From Microbacterium testaceum StLB037 (GTDB taxonomy: Bacteria; Actinomycetota; Actinomycetes; Actinomycetales; Microbacteriaceae), in assembly GCF_008763945.1 (NCBI RefSeq), contig NZ_VTQH01000002.1, forward strand, positions 612,578-676,577: DNA of 64,000 nucleotides, in the 5' to 3' direction. Both the position numbers and the translations under genes were made by a program. Every line of letters starts with the position of its first letter. Position 1 is the first letter of the stretch. The notes under the pieces are model-generated. The model was not told the origin of the DNA, did no database searches, and was given only the letters and a program-made list of their open reading frames with translations. Below, in pieces: positions 35,496-43,995 of this stretch.

Positions 35496-37372
35496 CGTTC
35501 ACGCCGCCGGCATCCCACACCTCCCGTCCGACGCTGCGGGGCACCTTCGGGATGTCGGCGTCGACGCACTGGACGGCCACCGCCACCGCGCAATCGGTGC
35601 TCGAGCGCGGGGGCAACGCGTTCGACGCGGCGGTCGCCGCGGCCTTCGTGCTGCACGTCGTCGAGCCGCACCTGAACGGTCCGGGCGGCGACCTGGTCGC
35701 CCTCGTCCGGCCTGCGGGTGAGGCCGAGCCCGTCGTGCTCATGGGCCAGGGGCCCGCTCCCGCCCGCGCGACGATCGAGCATTTCCGCGGGCGCGGCCTC
35801 GACCTGGTGCCCGGGGCCGGAGGGCTCGCCGCCGCCGTCCCCGGCGCGGTCGACGCGTGGCTCCTGCTGCTGCGCGACCACGGCACGTGGGAGCTCGCCG
35901 ACGTGCTCGCCTACGCCATCGGATACGCCCGCGACGGGCACCCGCTCGTGGCGGGGGCGGCGGCGACGATCGCGCGCGTCGCGGAACTCTTCCGCGACCA
36001 CTGGCCGACATCGGCAGACCAATGGATGCCAGAAGGCACGCCACCCGCCACCGACACGCTCGTGCGCAACCCGGCGTACGCCGACGTGCTCGACGGACTC
36101 GTCGCGGCGGGGGCGGGCGTCGGCCCCGCGCGAGGTGCCCACCCGCCGGCGGACGACGCGCAGCGCGCCCAGGCGCCGGCGGACGACGCGCTGGCGGCCC
36201 ACGCGTCTCGCGACCGCGCGCCGCGCGACGACCGCGCGGCGCGCATCGACGCCGCCCGCGAGCGCTGGATGACCGCGGTGCTGCCCGAGGCCGCCGCCTT
36301 CATCGCGCAGCCGCACCGGCACGCCGACGGCGCCGATCATCCCGGCATCCTGGACGCCGACGACCTCGCGACATGGCGCGCGTCGTTCGAGCCGGCCGTG
36401 ACCGCGAGGTTCCGCGGGTGGGACGTGTTCAAGGCCGGAACCTGGACGCAGGGACCCGCGCTGCTGCACACGCTACGGCTGATCGAAGACGCCGACGACC
36501 TCGACCCCGCGTCGGCGGAGGGCGCGCACCTGTTGCTCGAGGCGCAGAAACTCGCGTACGCCGACCGCGACGCGTGGTTCGGCGACGCGGGTGGGGCCGT
36601 CGACATCGACGCCTTCCTCGCGGACGACTACGTCGCCTCCCGCCGGGCGTTGATCGAGCCCGCGGCCTCGGCGCAGTGGCATCCGGGATCACCCGAGGGC
36701 CGCGAGCCCGTGCTCCCGCCGCTGCGGACGGATCACGCGAGCACCGACGGCTCCACCGGAGAGCCCACGGTCGACCGTTCCGGGCAGACGCGCGGCGACA
36801 CCTGTCACCTCGACGTGATCGACCGGTGGGGCAACGTCATCTCGGCGACCCCCTCGGGCGGCTGGCTGCAGTCGTCGCCGACCGTGCCGTCGCTGGGGTT
36901 CTGCCTGGGGACGCGCCTGCAGGCGACGTGGCTCGTGCCCGGCCACCCCGCCTCGCTCACGCCGGGACGGCGCCCGCGCACCACACTGACGCCGACCCTG
37001 GTCTCGCGCGGCGACGAGGTGATCGCGATCGGCTCCCCCGGCGGCGACCAGCAGGACCAGTGGCAGCTGACCGTGCTGCTGCGCATGTTGGTCGGCGGCT
37101 ACTCCGCGCAGCAGGCGATCGACGCGCCGAACCTCAACACCACCGCACTCATCGACTCGTTCTGGCCGCGGACGTGGGTGCCGGCGGGGGCGGCTGTGGA
37201 AGACAGACTGGGCGACGAGGTGATCGCGGCGCTCGAGCAGCGCGGGCATCTCGTGCGCCGGGCGGGCGACTGGGCTCTCGGCCGGGTCACCGCCGTGGGG
37301 CGCGGGGCCGACGGCGTGCTGTGGGCCGCGGCGAACCCCCGCGGGGCCCAGGGTTACGCGGCGGGGCGCTGA
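35492..37372 (+). CDS. Gamma-glutamyltransferase family protein
   Basis: A 626-residue Ntn-hydrolase of the GGT family. The large-subunit start motif GGNAFDAAVAAAFVLHVVEPH and GPGGDLVAL is visible, as is the autocleavage/nucleophile Thr in RGDTCHLDVIDRWGNVIS; small-subunit motifs include SLTPGRRPRTTLTPTL, SPGGDQQDQWQ. Quoted parts are kept short. There is no signal peptide, so it is probably cytoplasmic. A charged insert of about 45 residues (about 205-250, ADDA/DDRAAR repeats) interrupts the large subunit. The ATG overlaps the peptidase stop. The reading frame ends 20 bases before a 26-C tract. Confidence 0.88.
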   Translation: MTFTPPASHTSRPTLRGTFGMSASTHWTATATAQSVLERGGNAFDAAVAAAFVLHVVEPHLNGPGGDLVALVRPAGEAEPVVLMGQGPAPARATIEHFRGRGLDLVPGAGGLAAAVPGAVDAWLLLLRDHGTWELADVLAYAIGYARDGHPLVAGAAATIARVAELFRDHWPTSADQWMPEGTPPATDTLVRNPAYADVLDGLVAAGAGVGPARGAHPPADDAQRAQAPADDALAAHASRDRAPRDDRAARIDAARERWMTAVLPEAAAFIAQPHRHADGADHPGILDADDLATWRASFEPAVTARFRGWDVFKAGTWTQGPALLHTLRLIEDADDLDPASAEGAHLLLEAQKLAYADRDAWFGDAGGAVDIDAFLADDYVASRRALIEPAASAQWHPGSPEGREPVLPPLRTDHASTDGSTGEPTVDRSGQTRGDTCHLDVIDRWGNVISATPSGGWLQSSPTVPSLGFCLGTRLQATWLVPGHPASLTPGRRPRTTLTPTLVSRGDEVIAIGSPGGDQQDQWQLTVLLRMLVGGYSAQQAIDAPNLNTTALIDSFWPRTWVPAGAAVEDRLGDEVIAALEQRGHLVRRAGDWALGRVTAVGRGADGVLWAAANPRGAQGYAAGR

Positions 37373-37392
37373 CGCGCAGGGGCGGGCCGGGT

Positions 37393-37418
37393 CCCCCCCC
37401 CCCCCCCCCCCCCCCCCC
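37393..37418. repeat. Homopolymer tract of 26 C
   Basis: A run of 26 consecutive C residues lies 20 bases after the GGT stop, directly before a dispersed palindrome. It is outside any gene. Exact length may be uncertain because such tracts are prone to sequencing and slippage errors. Confidence 0.85.
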
Positions 37419-37420
37419 GG

Positions 37421-37521
37421 ACACAACGCAGGAAAACCCGTCGGTTCCGGGCGTCGAGGCCGCCGGCGGCGCGGTGTTGCAGGAGTTGTGCACCCCGCCC
37501 CGCCGAGCCTCCTGCGTTGTG
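37421..37521. repeat. About 100-bp dispersed palindrome, copy 1
   Basis: The outer arms ACACAACGCAGGA and CTCCTGCGTTGTG are inverted. An internal TTGCAGGAGTTGTGCACC lies at 37477-37494. Together with copy 2, the C tract and GC-rich filler it makes up the 365-base convergent gap 37373-37737, which holds no gene. Confidence 0.85.
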
Positions 37522-37591
37522 CCCCACCCGCGCCGGGGCCCGCCGCCGCCGTGCCCGGGCCGGAACGGGGCGGCCGCGGCTCCGCCCCGCG

Positions 37592-37693
37592 ACACAACTC
37601 AGGAAAAACCGTCGGTTTCGGGCCTTCACACCTCCGGCGACCCGATATTGCAGGAGTTGTGCACCGGGCCGGCGTGGAAACTCCTGCGTTGTG
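37592..37693. repeat. About 100-bp dispersed palindrome, copy 2
   Basis: It aligns with copy 1 along its whole length: ACACAACTCAGGAAAAACCG, then GTCGGTTTCGGGC, TTGCAGGAGTTGTGCACC and CTCCTGCGTTGTG are shared with few changes, while the stretches between are diverged. Orientation is the same as in copy 1. Confidence 0.85.
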
Positions 37694-37737
37694 CCACGGC
37701 CGGGCCGGAACCGACAGCCGCGGCACCCCGCCCGCGC

Positions 37738-38424
37738 TCATACCTCCCGCGCGAACTCCGCGACCACCGGGGCCAGACCCGCGCCGATCTCGTCGGCCGG
37801 GTGCCGGGCGCCCTTCACCTCGAACGAGTGGTTGGCGCCGGCGATCCAGTGCACCCGCGCGTCTTGGCACGAGGCGACGACCTCGTCGAACTGCTCCCGC
37901 GGGTCGATGAACGGGTCGTTCTCGCCCTCGACGAAGAGCTGCGGCACCGCGATCGCGGGCAGGTGCTCCCGGCGGACCTTCTCGGGCCGGCCCGGCGGAT
38001 GCAGCGGATACCCCAGGTACACCAGTCGCGCGGGCGCGATCACGCCCTCGGAGGCGGCGACGGATGCCATGCGCCCGCCGTACGACTTCCCGGCGGCGAC
38101 GTAGGGGCCGGGGGCGGCGGATCCGAGCCACGCCTGCACCCCCGCCCAGGTCGCGACCGCGTGGGCAGCGGGCCCGGGCATGCGCCGACCCGCCTCGACG
38201 TAGGGGAACACGAACCGCAGCACCGACACCCCCGCCACCGCGAGAGCCTCGGCGAGGCCGGCGAGGAACGGGTGGTCCATGCCCGCGCCGGCACCGTGGG
38301 CCAGCGCGACGACGGTTTCGGTTCCGGATGCCACGGACCACAGGCCCGACACCTCCGACGCCCCGGTGGGCAGGGCGACCGGGATGCGGACCGGCTCGGC
38401 GACCGGGGCGGGCCCGGAGCTCAC
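37738..38424 (-). CDS. Alpha/beta hydrolase (KANL3/Tex30-like)
   Basis: A 228-residue alpha/beta hydrolase. The nucleophile elbow is AAGKSYGGRMAS (Ser), the acid lies in FVEGENDPFIDP, and the His in WIAGANHSFEVKG. The oxyanion region is ALAHGAGAGMDHPF. The size and the motif GAGAGMDHPF fit the KANL3/Tex30 group of predicted hydrolases, whose substrates are unknown. The GTG start overlaps the stop of the upstream GSP17M-like gene by 4 bases, so the two are co-translated. Confidence 0.85.
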   Translation of the reverse strand: MSSGPAPVAEPVRIPVALPTGASEVSGLWSVASGTETVVALAHGAGAGMDHPFLAGLAEALAVAGVSVLRFVFPYVEAGRRMPGPAAHAVATWAGVQAWLGSAAPGPYVAAGKSYGGRMASVAASEGVIAPARLVYLGYPLHPPGRPEKVRREHLPAIAVPQLFVEGENDPFIDPREQFDEVVASCQDARVHWIAGANHSFEVKGARHPADEIGAGLAPVVAEFAREV

Positions 38425-39302
38425 CGCTCGGTGGGGTGAGGGGGGTCGGTCGGGGTGGAGCCGCCCGTCCCGGGCGCGGCAGCGGGGTCCTGTCGCTCGC
38501 CCGGCGCCTCAGCGCCTGGCTCACCGGCACTCGGCTCCGCAACGCCCGGCGCCCCAGCACCCCGCGAGCCCGAGCTCGAGCCCGAACCTGAAGCCGCGTC
38601 CGAACCCGACCCCGAGCCCACGTCCGAACCCGACCCCGGCTCAGTCACCGGAGCCTGCGGCGCGATCCGCTCCCCGTAACGCGGGGGCTCGTCATCCCGC
38701 GGGCCGGGCGTCGGCGCCGGGGGCCGGGGCGGCGCGCCGTGCGGTGCACCCGCACCGGGCGCGATCCGCTCGCCGTACTGCGGAGGCGCGGTATCCGTCG
38801 CCGCCGGGCGCGAAACCACGGTCCGACCGGCTCCGGCGGGCCCGACGATCCCGCGCGCCTTGTGCACGCTCGGGGCCGCCACGCACACGTCGTAGTGGTC
38901 GGCGGCGACCTGCATGACCGACGCGAAGTCGCGGCGGCGACGCACGATCGAATACGTGCCGATGCTCAGGATCATGCCGAGCGCCATACCGACCAGCAGG
39001 ACGCCGATGAAGGCGGAGATCTGCACGGTCGGCATCCCGAGCACGAAGATGAAGGCGAACAGCAGGCCGAGCATGAGGCCGTTCAGCGCACCCGAGCGGG
39101 CGGCGGTGGCGTAGCCGAGCTTGCCGGTGATGCGCTCGATCGAGCGCAGACCCGAGCCCACGATCGCGATGTCGCGCGCGGGCACTTCTCCGGCGATCAG
39201 CGACGAGACCGCCTTCTGCGCCTGCTCGTAGGTCGGGAACGAGGCGATCTTCTCGCCGACCTCGTCGCGACCGGCTCCCGGACGCTGCGCGAACATACTC
39301 AT
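38421..39302 (-). CDS. GSP17M/YflT-like domain membrane protein
   Basis: A 293-residue protein. The N-terminal domain (about 17-60) resembles the general-stress-protein 17M/YflT domain: ASFPTYEQAQKAVSSLIAG and ARDIAIVGSGLRSIERITGKL. Two membrane helices follow (about 72-92 and 97-117), then a cytoplasmic strand region. From about 150 the tail is Pro/Gly/Ala/Ser-rich and disordered, with two PPxYGERIAP repeats (about 178 and 208) and an SG-rich run. The ATG is preceded by CAGGAT 6 nt upstream. It diverges from the MgtE-N gene across 71 bases. Stress function is inferred from the domain only. Confidence 0.8.
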   Translation of the reverse strand: MSMFAQRPGAGRDEVGEKIASFPTYEQAQKAVSSLIAGEVPARDIAIVGSGLRSIERITGKLGYATAARSGALNGLMLGLLFAFIFVLGMPTVQISAFIGVLLVGMALGMILSIGTYSIVRRRRDFASVMQVAADHYDVCVAAPSVHKARGIVGPAGAGRTVVSRPAATDTAPPQYGERIAPGAGAPHGAPPRPPAPTPGPRDDEPPRYGERIAPQAPVTEPGSGSDVGSGSGSDAASGSGSSSGSRGAGAPGVAEPSAGEPGAEAPGERQDPAAAPGTGGSTPTDPPHPTER

Positions 39303-39373
39303 TTCACCATCCTGTCACGCGCGCCTGACCGTTCCCGAGGTGTTGCAGAGGAGGTGCGGACTACGCTGTACCG

Positions 39374-40693
39374 GTGAGCACGCAAAGGGTTTTCGTCGCC
39401 CGCTTGGCGGGCTGCACGGTGTTCGACCCGGCGGGAGACCGTCTGGGCAAGGTGCGCGACGTCGTGGTGATCTACCGCGCGTCGGCGGCGCCGCGCGTCG
39501 TGGGGCTCGTCGTCGAGATTCCCGGACGACGACATGTGTTCGTGTCCATCGGACGCGTCACCTCGATACAGGCCGGTCAGGTCATCACGACCGGCCTCAT
39601 CAACGTGCGCCGATTCCAGCAGCGCGGTGGTGAGGTGCGCGTCATGGCCGAGATGCTCGGTCGCCGCGTGAGCCTGGTCGACGGCTCGGGCACCGCGGTC
39701 ATCGAAGACGTCGCGATCGAGCGCAACCGCCTCGGCGAGTGGGACGTGGGGCAGCTCTTCCTGCGCCGCCCCCGCACGAGCGCTTCGCCCTTCGCCAAGG
39801 GCGCGACGACCTTCGCCGCGTGGGGCGAGGTGCGCGAGAACCAGACGCCCGGCGAGGCGCAGTCCGCCGAGCAGCTGGTGGCGACGTACTCCGAACTCAA
39901 GCCCGCCGACCTCGCCAACACCCTGCTCGACCTGCCGGAAGAGCGCCTCATCGAGGTGGCCGAAGAGCTGAGCGACGACCGCCTGGCCGATGCCCTCGAG
40001 GAGATGCCCGAAGACGAGCAGGTCCACATCCTCGAGCAGCTGGGCGACGAGCGCGCCGCCGACATCCTGGATGCCATGGAGCCCGACGACGCAGCCGACC
40101 TCCTCGGTCAGCTTCCCGAGTCGCGCTCCGAGCAGCTGCTCGACCTGATGGAGCCCGAGGAAGCCGACGACGTCCGCGCCCTGCTGCAGTACGGCCCCGA
40201 CACCGCCGGTGGTCTGATGACGCCCGAGCCGATCGTGCTCTCGGCCGACGCGACGGTGGCCGAGGCCCTGGCCCTCATCCGCCGGCACGAGCTGCACCCC
40301 GCCCTCGCGGCATCCGTGTTCATCACCCTTCCGCCCTATGAGACGCCCACCGGGCGCCTGCTGGGCACGGTGCACTTCCAGCGCATGCTGCGCTACCCGC
40401 CGCACGAGCGCCTCGGCGCGATCATCGACGACACGCTCGAGCCGGTTCCCGCCGACGCCACCGCCGCCGAGGTCGCGCGCCTGCTCGCCAGCTACAACCT
40501 CGTCTCGCTGCCCGTGGTCGATCAAGCGCACCGCCTCGTCGGCTGCGTGAGCGTCGACGACGTGCTCGATTACCTGCTGCCCGACGACTGGCGCACGCAC
40601 GACAGCGACGATCCGAAACCCAAGGCGACGATCAGACCCACGCACACGTCGAGCATCCCGACCCAGATCCCCCAGACCCCGAGGAGGCGCTGA
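39374..40693 (+). CDS. Soluble PRC-barrel / MgtE-N / CBS protein
   Basis: A 439-residue protein. PRC-barrel-like segments (about 1-140: VFDPAGDRLGKVRDVVV, VSLVDGSGTAVIEDVAI) are followed by an MgtE intracellular N-domain (about 165-275: LPEERLIEVAEELSDDRL, DAMEPDDAADLLGQLPE) and a CBS pair (about 280-420: GGLMTPEPIVLSADATVAEA, SLPVVDQAHRLVGCVSVDDV). MgtE transporters continue into a membrane domain; here none follows. It thus looks like a free Mg2+ or nucleotide sensor module. The following gene is a DUF1003 membrane protein, its likely partner. Leaderless start: TACGCT ends 6 nt before the GTG. Confidence 0.88.
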   Translation: MSTQRVFVARLAGCTVFDPAGDRLGKVRDVVVIYRASAAPRVVGLVVEIPGRRHVFVSIGRVTSIQAGQVITTGLINVRRFQQRGGEVRVMAEMLGRRVSLVDGSGTAVIEDVAIERNRLGEWDVGQLFLRRPRTSASPFAKGATTFAAWGEVRENQTPGEAQSAEQLVATYSELKPADLANTLLDLPEERLIEVAEELSDDRLADALEEMPEDEQVHILEQLGDERAADILDAMEPDDAADLLGQLPESRSEQLLDLMEPEEADDVRALLQYGPDTAGGLMTPEPIVLSADATVAEALALIRRHELHPALAASVFITLPPYETPTGRLLGTVHFQRMLRYPPHERLGAIIDDTLEPVPADATAAEVARLLASYNLVSLPVVDQAHRLVGCVSVDDVLDYLLPDDWRTHDSDDPKPKATIRPTHTSSIPTQIPQTPRRR

Positions 40694-41280
40694 TGGCACG
40701 CAACACCCGCAAGCCCGCCCTCGATGCCCCGCGCGGCCGCACCGGCGTCCTCGCCCCGCGCGCTCCACAGCCCTCGCGCGACCGCTTCGGCCGCTTCACC
40801 GAGTGGGTCGCCCGCGCGATGGGCACCCCGACGTTCCTGCTCATGCTCACGCTCTTCTGCGTGCTGTGGATGGGGTGGAACTCGATCGCCCCCGACGAGC
40901 TGCGCTTCGACTCCGCCGCGATCGGCTTCACCGCGCTGACGCTCGTGCTCTCGCTGCAGGCCTCGTACGCCGCCCCGCTGATCCTGCTCGCGCAGAACCG
41001 GCAGGACGACCGCGACCGCGTGCAGATCGAGCAGGACCGCCAGCGCGCCGAGCGCAACCTGGCCGACACCGAGTACCTCGCCCGCGAGATCGTCGCCCTG
41101 CGCATGGCCGTGCGCGACCTGACCGACGAGGTCATCACGAAAGACACGCTGCGCGCCGAGCTCAAGGCCGCCCTCGAGCGCCTCGACGAGCACGCCGACG
41201 CACCCCGGCCCGAATCCGGACGCCCGGATGCCACGCGCGGCGACCTGCGCCGCAGCACGCACGCCGAGCCCGCCTCGTGA
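40693..41280 (+). CDS. DUF1003 membrane protein
   Basis: A 195-residue protein with two adjacent membrane helices (about 48-66 and 75-97) containing the DUF1003 signature GTPTFLLMLTLFCVLWMGWN and SLQASYAAPLILLAQNRQ. The C-terminus is a long charged, probably coiled-coil helix (DDRDRVQIEQDRQRAERN). The ATG shares one base with the stop of the MgtE-N gene (TGATG). Family function is unknown; the pairing with MgtE-N/CBS proteins is frequent in actinobacteria and suggests a link to divalent-cation physiology. Confidence 0.88.
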   Translation: MARNTRKPALDAPRGRTGVLAPRAPQPSRDRFGRFTEWVARAMGTPTFLLMLTLFCVLWMGWNSIAPDELRFDSAAIGFTALTLVLSLQASYAAPLILLAQNRQDDRDRVQIEQDRQRAERNLADTEYLAREIVALRMAVRDLTDEVITKDTLRAELKAALERLDEHADAPRPESGRPDATRGDLRRSTHAEPAS

Positions 41281-42425
41281 CCGACGCCCTCGCCGCACGC
41301 GTTCGCGACGCGGTCGCCGCCGTCACCGATCCCGAACTGCGGCGGCCGCTCGGCGAGCTCGACATGGTGCGCGAGATCACCGTGGCGGGCACGACCGCCG
41401 AGGTCGGCATCGCCCTGACGATCGTCGGCTGCCCCGCCGCGGATCGCATCGAGAGGGATGTGCGGGATGCCGCGGCCTCGGTCGCCGGGATCGACGCGGT
41501 CGACGTGCGCGTCGGGGTGATGTCGCCCAACGAGCGCAGGGCCCTGACCGAGAAGCTCCGCGGGGGTCGGGCCAAGCGCGAGATGCCGTTCGGCCCTGAC
41601 TCGCTCACGCGCGTCATCGCCGTGACCAGCGGTAAGGGCGGCGTGGGCAAGTCCACCGTCACCGCGAACCTCGCCGTCGCCCTGGCCGCGAAGGGGCTGC
41701 GCGTCGGCCTCATCGACGCCGACGTGCACGGCTTCTCGATCCCGGGCTTGCTCGGCCTCGTCGACGACGACGGCCTACCGCCCGCTCCCACCAAGCTCGA
41801 TGACCTGATCCTGCCGCCCGTGGCCTACGGGGTGAAGGTCATCTCGATCGGCATGTTCCTGCGGCGTCCCGGTGAAGACGCGGCGGGCGCGGTCGCTTGG
41901 CGCGGACCGATGCTGCACCGCACCGTACAGCAGTTCCTCACCGACGTGTTCTTCGGCGACCTCGACGTGCTGCTGCTCGACATGCCGCCGGGAACGGGCG
42001 ACGTCGCGATCTCGGTCGGGCAGCTGCTCCCCCACGCCGACGTGCTCGTCGTCACGACCCCGCAGGCCGCGGCGGCCGAGGTGGCCGTGCGCTCCGGGCT
42101 CGTCGCCCGCCAGACCGGGCAGCGACCGATCGGCGTCATCGAGAACATGGCCGCCCTGACCCTCCCCGACGGCACCGTGCTCGACCTGTTCGGCTCCGGC
42201 GGCGGCGAAGAGGTGGCCCGCGCGCTCTCGAGCGGCGACGGCGACGTGCCGCTGTTGGCATCCGTCCCGCTCAGCCCCGCCCTTCGCACCGGGGGCGACG
42301 ACGGACGACCCGTGGTGCTGTCGCAGCCCGACGACCCGGCCGCCGTGGCGATCGACGCCGCCGCCGCGGCTCTGGCGGTGCGCCCGCGCGGTCTGTCGGG
42401 CAAGCCGCTGCGCCTGAACGTCTGA
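41277..42425 (+). CDS. mrp: Mrp/NBP35-type P-loop ATPase, iron-sulfur carrier family
   Basis: A 382-residue protein. The N-terminal MIP18/DUF59 domain (about 1-85) includes VTDPELRRPLGELDMV. The ATPase domain has the deviant Walker A SGKGGVGKSTVTANLA, switch motifs LIDADVHGFSIPGLLG and LLLDMPPGTGDVAIS. The CxxC that bridges a [4Fe-4S] cluster in E. coli Mrp is absent: the equivalent stretch reads NMAALTLPDGTVLDLFG, as in other actinobacterial Mrp proteins. Cluster carriage is therefore uncertain. The GTG overlaps the DUF1003 stop by 4 bases. Confidence 0.9.
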   Translation: MTDALAARVRDAVAAVTDPELRRPLGELDMVREITVAGTTAEVGIALTIVGCPAADRIERDVRDAAASVAGIDAVDVRVGVMSPNERRALTEKLRGGRAKREMPFGPDSLTRVIAVTSGKGGVGKSTVTANLAVALAAKGLRVGLIDADVHGFSIPGLLGLVDDDGLPPAPTKLDDLILPPVAYGVKVISIGMFLRRPGEDAAGAVAWRGPMLHRTVQQFLTDVFFGDLDVLLLDMPPGTGDVAISVGQLLPHADVLVVTTPQAAAAEVAVRSGLVARQTGQRPIGVIENMAALTLPDGTVLDLFGSGGGEEVARALSSGDGDVPLLASVPLSPALRTGGDDGRPVVLSQPDDPAAVAIDAAAAALAVRPRGLSGKPLRLNV

Positions 42426-42437
42426 CGCGGGCCGCCG

Positions 42438-42527
42438 CCCGTCACGAGAACAGGACGCTGCACCGGGAACAGGGCGTTTCCGCCCGAATCAGCTTGTTCT
42501 CGTCGCGTCCCCTGTTCCGGTGACGGG
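42438..42527. repeat. 90-bp imperfect palindrome with four GAACAGG half-sites
   Basis: The outer arms CCCGTCACGAGAACAGG (from 42438) and CCTGTTCCGGTGACGGG (to 42527) pair imperfectly. Inside are a second direct half-site (GGGAACAGGGCG, 42464-42475) and an inverted one (CTTGTTCTCG, 42493-42502). It fills the convergent gap between mrp and tatB and may serve as a bidirectional terminator. Confidence 0.7.
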
Positions 42528-42535
42528 CTCCCGTG

Positions 42536-42907
42536 TCAGGTCGCCTCGTCGTCGAACGGCGGACGCTCGCCCGCCACGAAGGGGGTGGATGCCGGCTTCT
42601 CGCGCGCCGCGAGGGCGGCGGCGCCCGCGGCGCGCATGGTCGCCGTCGGGGTGTCGTCGAGCAGCGCCTCGCGGATGATGCGGCGCGGGTCGTACTGCCG
42701 GGGGTCGAGCTTCTTCCAGTCGACGTCGTCGAACTCGGGGCCCATCTCGTCGCGCATGCGCGAGCGGGCACCCTGCAGCGTCTCTTTCGCACGCTTGGTG
42801 AATTTCGCCAGCGCCTCCGCGTAGCGCGGCAGGCGCTCGGGACCGACGAGCACCGCTGCGATCACGCCGATCAGCATCAGCTTCTCGATCGTGAGGCCGA
42901 AGAACAT
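42536..42907 (-). CDS. tatB: Twin-arginine translocase subunit TatB
   Basis: A 123-residue Tat component. A very short periplasmic N-terminus is followed by a membrane helix (about 4-21), the hinge GPERLPRY and an amphipathic helix (AEALAKFTKRAKETLQGARSR), then a polar C-terminal region. The Glu-Arg-Leu-Pro sequence is typical for TatB/TatA family members, and the context next to mrp and an O-methyltransferase matches tatB of mycobacteria. TAATCT ends 6 nt before the ATG, suggesting leaderless expression. TatA and TatC are not in the window. Confidence 0.88.
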   Translation of the reverse strand: MFFGLTIEKLMLIGVIAAVLVGPERLPRYAEALAKFTKRAKETLQGARSRMRDEMGPEFDDVDWKKLDPRQYDPRRIIREALLDDTPTATMRAAGAAALAAREKPASTPFVAGERPPFDDEAT

Positions 42908-42979
42908 GCGTCCAGATTACCGGCCTCGCCTAGGGGTCGAGCGACCATCGGCCGTCTAGCCTGATCTGAGGAGGTCCAC

Positions 42980-43615
42980 GTGAGCGGTCATGAGGCGAAC
43001 GAGCGGTTCGTGCAGGAGTCGACGGTCGAGCCCGAGCACATCGCCCGTGCCCGGGCGCACGCGCTCGAGCTCGGAGCGGCGCCCATCAGCCCCGCGGTCG
43101 GAGCCCAAGCGGCCGTGATCTCGGCGGCATCCCGCGCTCTCAACATCGTCGAGGTCGGCACCGGCGGCGGCGTGTCGGGCCTGTGGCTGCTGCACGGCTC
43201 CCCCCGCGCGACGATCACGACGATCGACAGCGAGCCCGAGCACCTCGGAGCCGCGCGTTCGGCGTTCCTCGACGCCCGCGTCCCCGCCGCACGCGCCCGC
43301 TTCATCACGGGTCGGGCATCGGATGTCCTCCCGCGCATGAACGAGGCCTCGTACGACATCGTCTTCATCGACGCCGACCCCGAGGGCGTCATCGAGTACG
43401 TCGAGCACGGTCTGCGTCTCGTCCGCGCCGGCGGAACGGTGCTCATCCCCCGCGTGCTCTCGCACGGCGCCGCCGACCCCGTGCGCCGCGACCCGGTGAC
43501 CACGGCCTACCGCTCGCTGATCCAGGAAGTGCAGTCCTCCCCCGCCGTCATCGGTGCGCTGTCGACCACCGGCGAGGGCCTGCTGCAGCTCACCACGCGC
43601 CCCAGCGACTCTTGA
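42980..43615 (+). CDS. SAM-dependent O-methyltransferase (family 3)
   Basis: A 211-residue methyltransferase of the catechol/caffeoyl-CoA-like group. Motif I is IVEVGTGGGVSGLWLL, followed by TIDSEPEHLGAARSAF (acidic end of strand 2), VFIDADPEGVIEYVE and VLIPRVLSHGAA. The substrate is unknown. The GTG start has the strong RBS GAGGAGG; TAGCCT (42956-42961) is a likely -10. It diverges from tatB. Confidence 0.88.
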   Translation: MSGHEANERFVQESTVEPEHIARARAHALELGAAPISPAVGAQAAVISAASRALNIVEVGTGGGVSGLWLLHGSPRATITTIDSEPEHLGAARSAFLDARVPAARARFITGRASDVLPRMNEASYDIVFIDADPEGVIEYVEHGLRLVRAGGTVLIPRVLSHGAADPVRRDPVTTAYRSLIQEVQSSPAVIGALSTTGEGLLQLTTRPSDS

Positions 43616-43618
43616 GGG

Positions 43619-43642
43619 TTCCGGATGCCATGGCATCCGGAA
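43619..43642. terminator. Perfect 24-bp palindromic terminator
   Basis: TTCCGGATGCCA and its perfect inverse TGGCATCCGGAA lie 3 bases after the methyltransferase stop and are followed by TCTTCTCTT. The hairpin consists of two head-to-head copies of the GGCATCCGGAA motif that recurs in this window. Confidence 0.75.
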
Positions 43643-43685
43643 TCTTCTCTTCAAACCGCCCCGGCCGCTGTCGGTCCGGACACGT

Positions 43686-43716
43686 AGAAGGCCGGCCCCC
43701 TCGGGGACCGGCCTTC
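43686..43716. terminator. Second hairpin, convergent terminator with DUF3117
   Basis: The stem AGAAGGCCGG-CCCC / GGGG-ACCGGCCTTCT with a short loop lies 16 bases past the stop of the minus-strand DUF3117 gene. It could act on both strands. Confidence 0.7.
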
Positions 43717-43732
43717 TCTGCTTCGGTGGTCG

Positions 43733-43903
43733 TCAGGCAATGACGACACCACCGAGCACGTCGTAGAGTTCCTTCGCCTCGGCGTCGTTCACCGAGACGA
43801 CGAGACGCCCGCCACCCTCGAGCGGCACGCGCACGATGATCAACCGGCCCTCCTTCACGGCCTCCATCGGTCCGTCGCCGGTACGCGGCTTCATGGCTGC
43901 CAT
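43733..43903 (-). CDS. DUF3117 family small protein
   Basis: A 56-residue protein of the actinobacterial DUF3117 family, function unknown. It starts MAAMKPRTGDGPMEA and contains LIIVRVPLEGGGRLVVS and NDAEAKELYDVLGG. The ATG at 43903 has AAAAGGGGG five bases upstream, an unusually strong RBS. The frame stays open upstream but is not coding there. Confidence 0.88.
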   Translation of the reverse strand: MAAMKPRTGDGPMEAVKEGRLIIVRVPLEGGGRLVVSVNDAEAKELYDVLGGVVIA

Positions 43904-43995
43904 CGCGGCCCCCTTTTCGTCGTTGGTCTGCCTGAGAAGTTTACCGGTATCCCGCGTGGCGAGTCGTACCGCGGGCTCGGCGAGGCCGAACCGGC

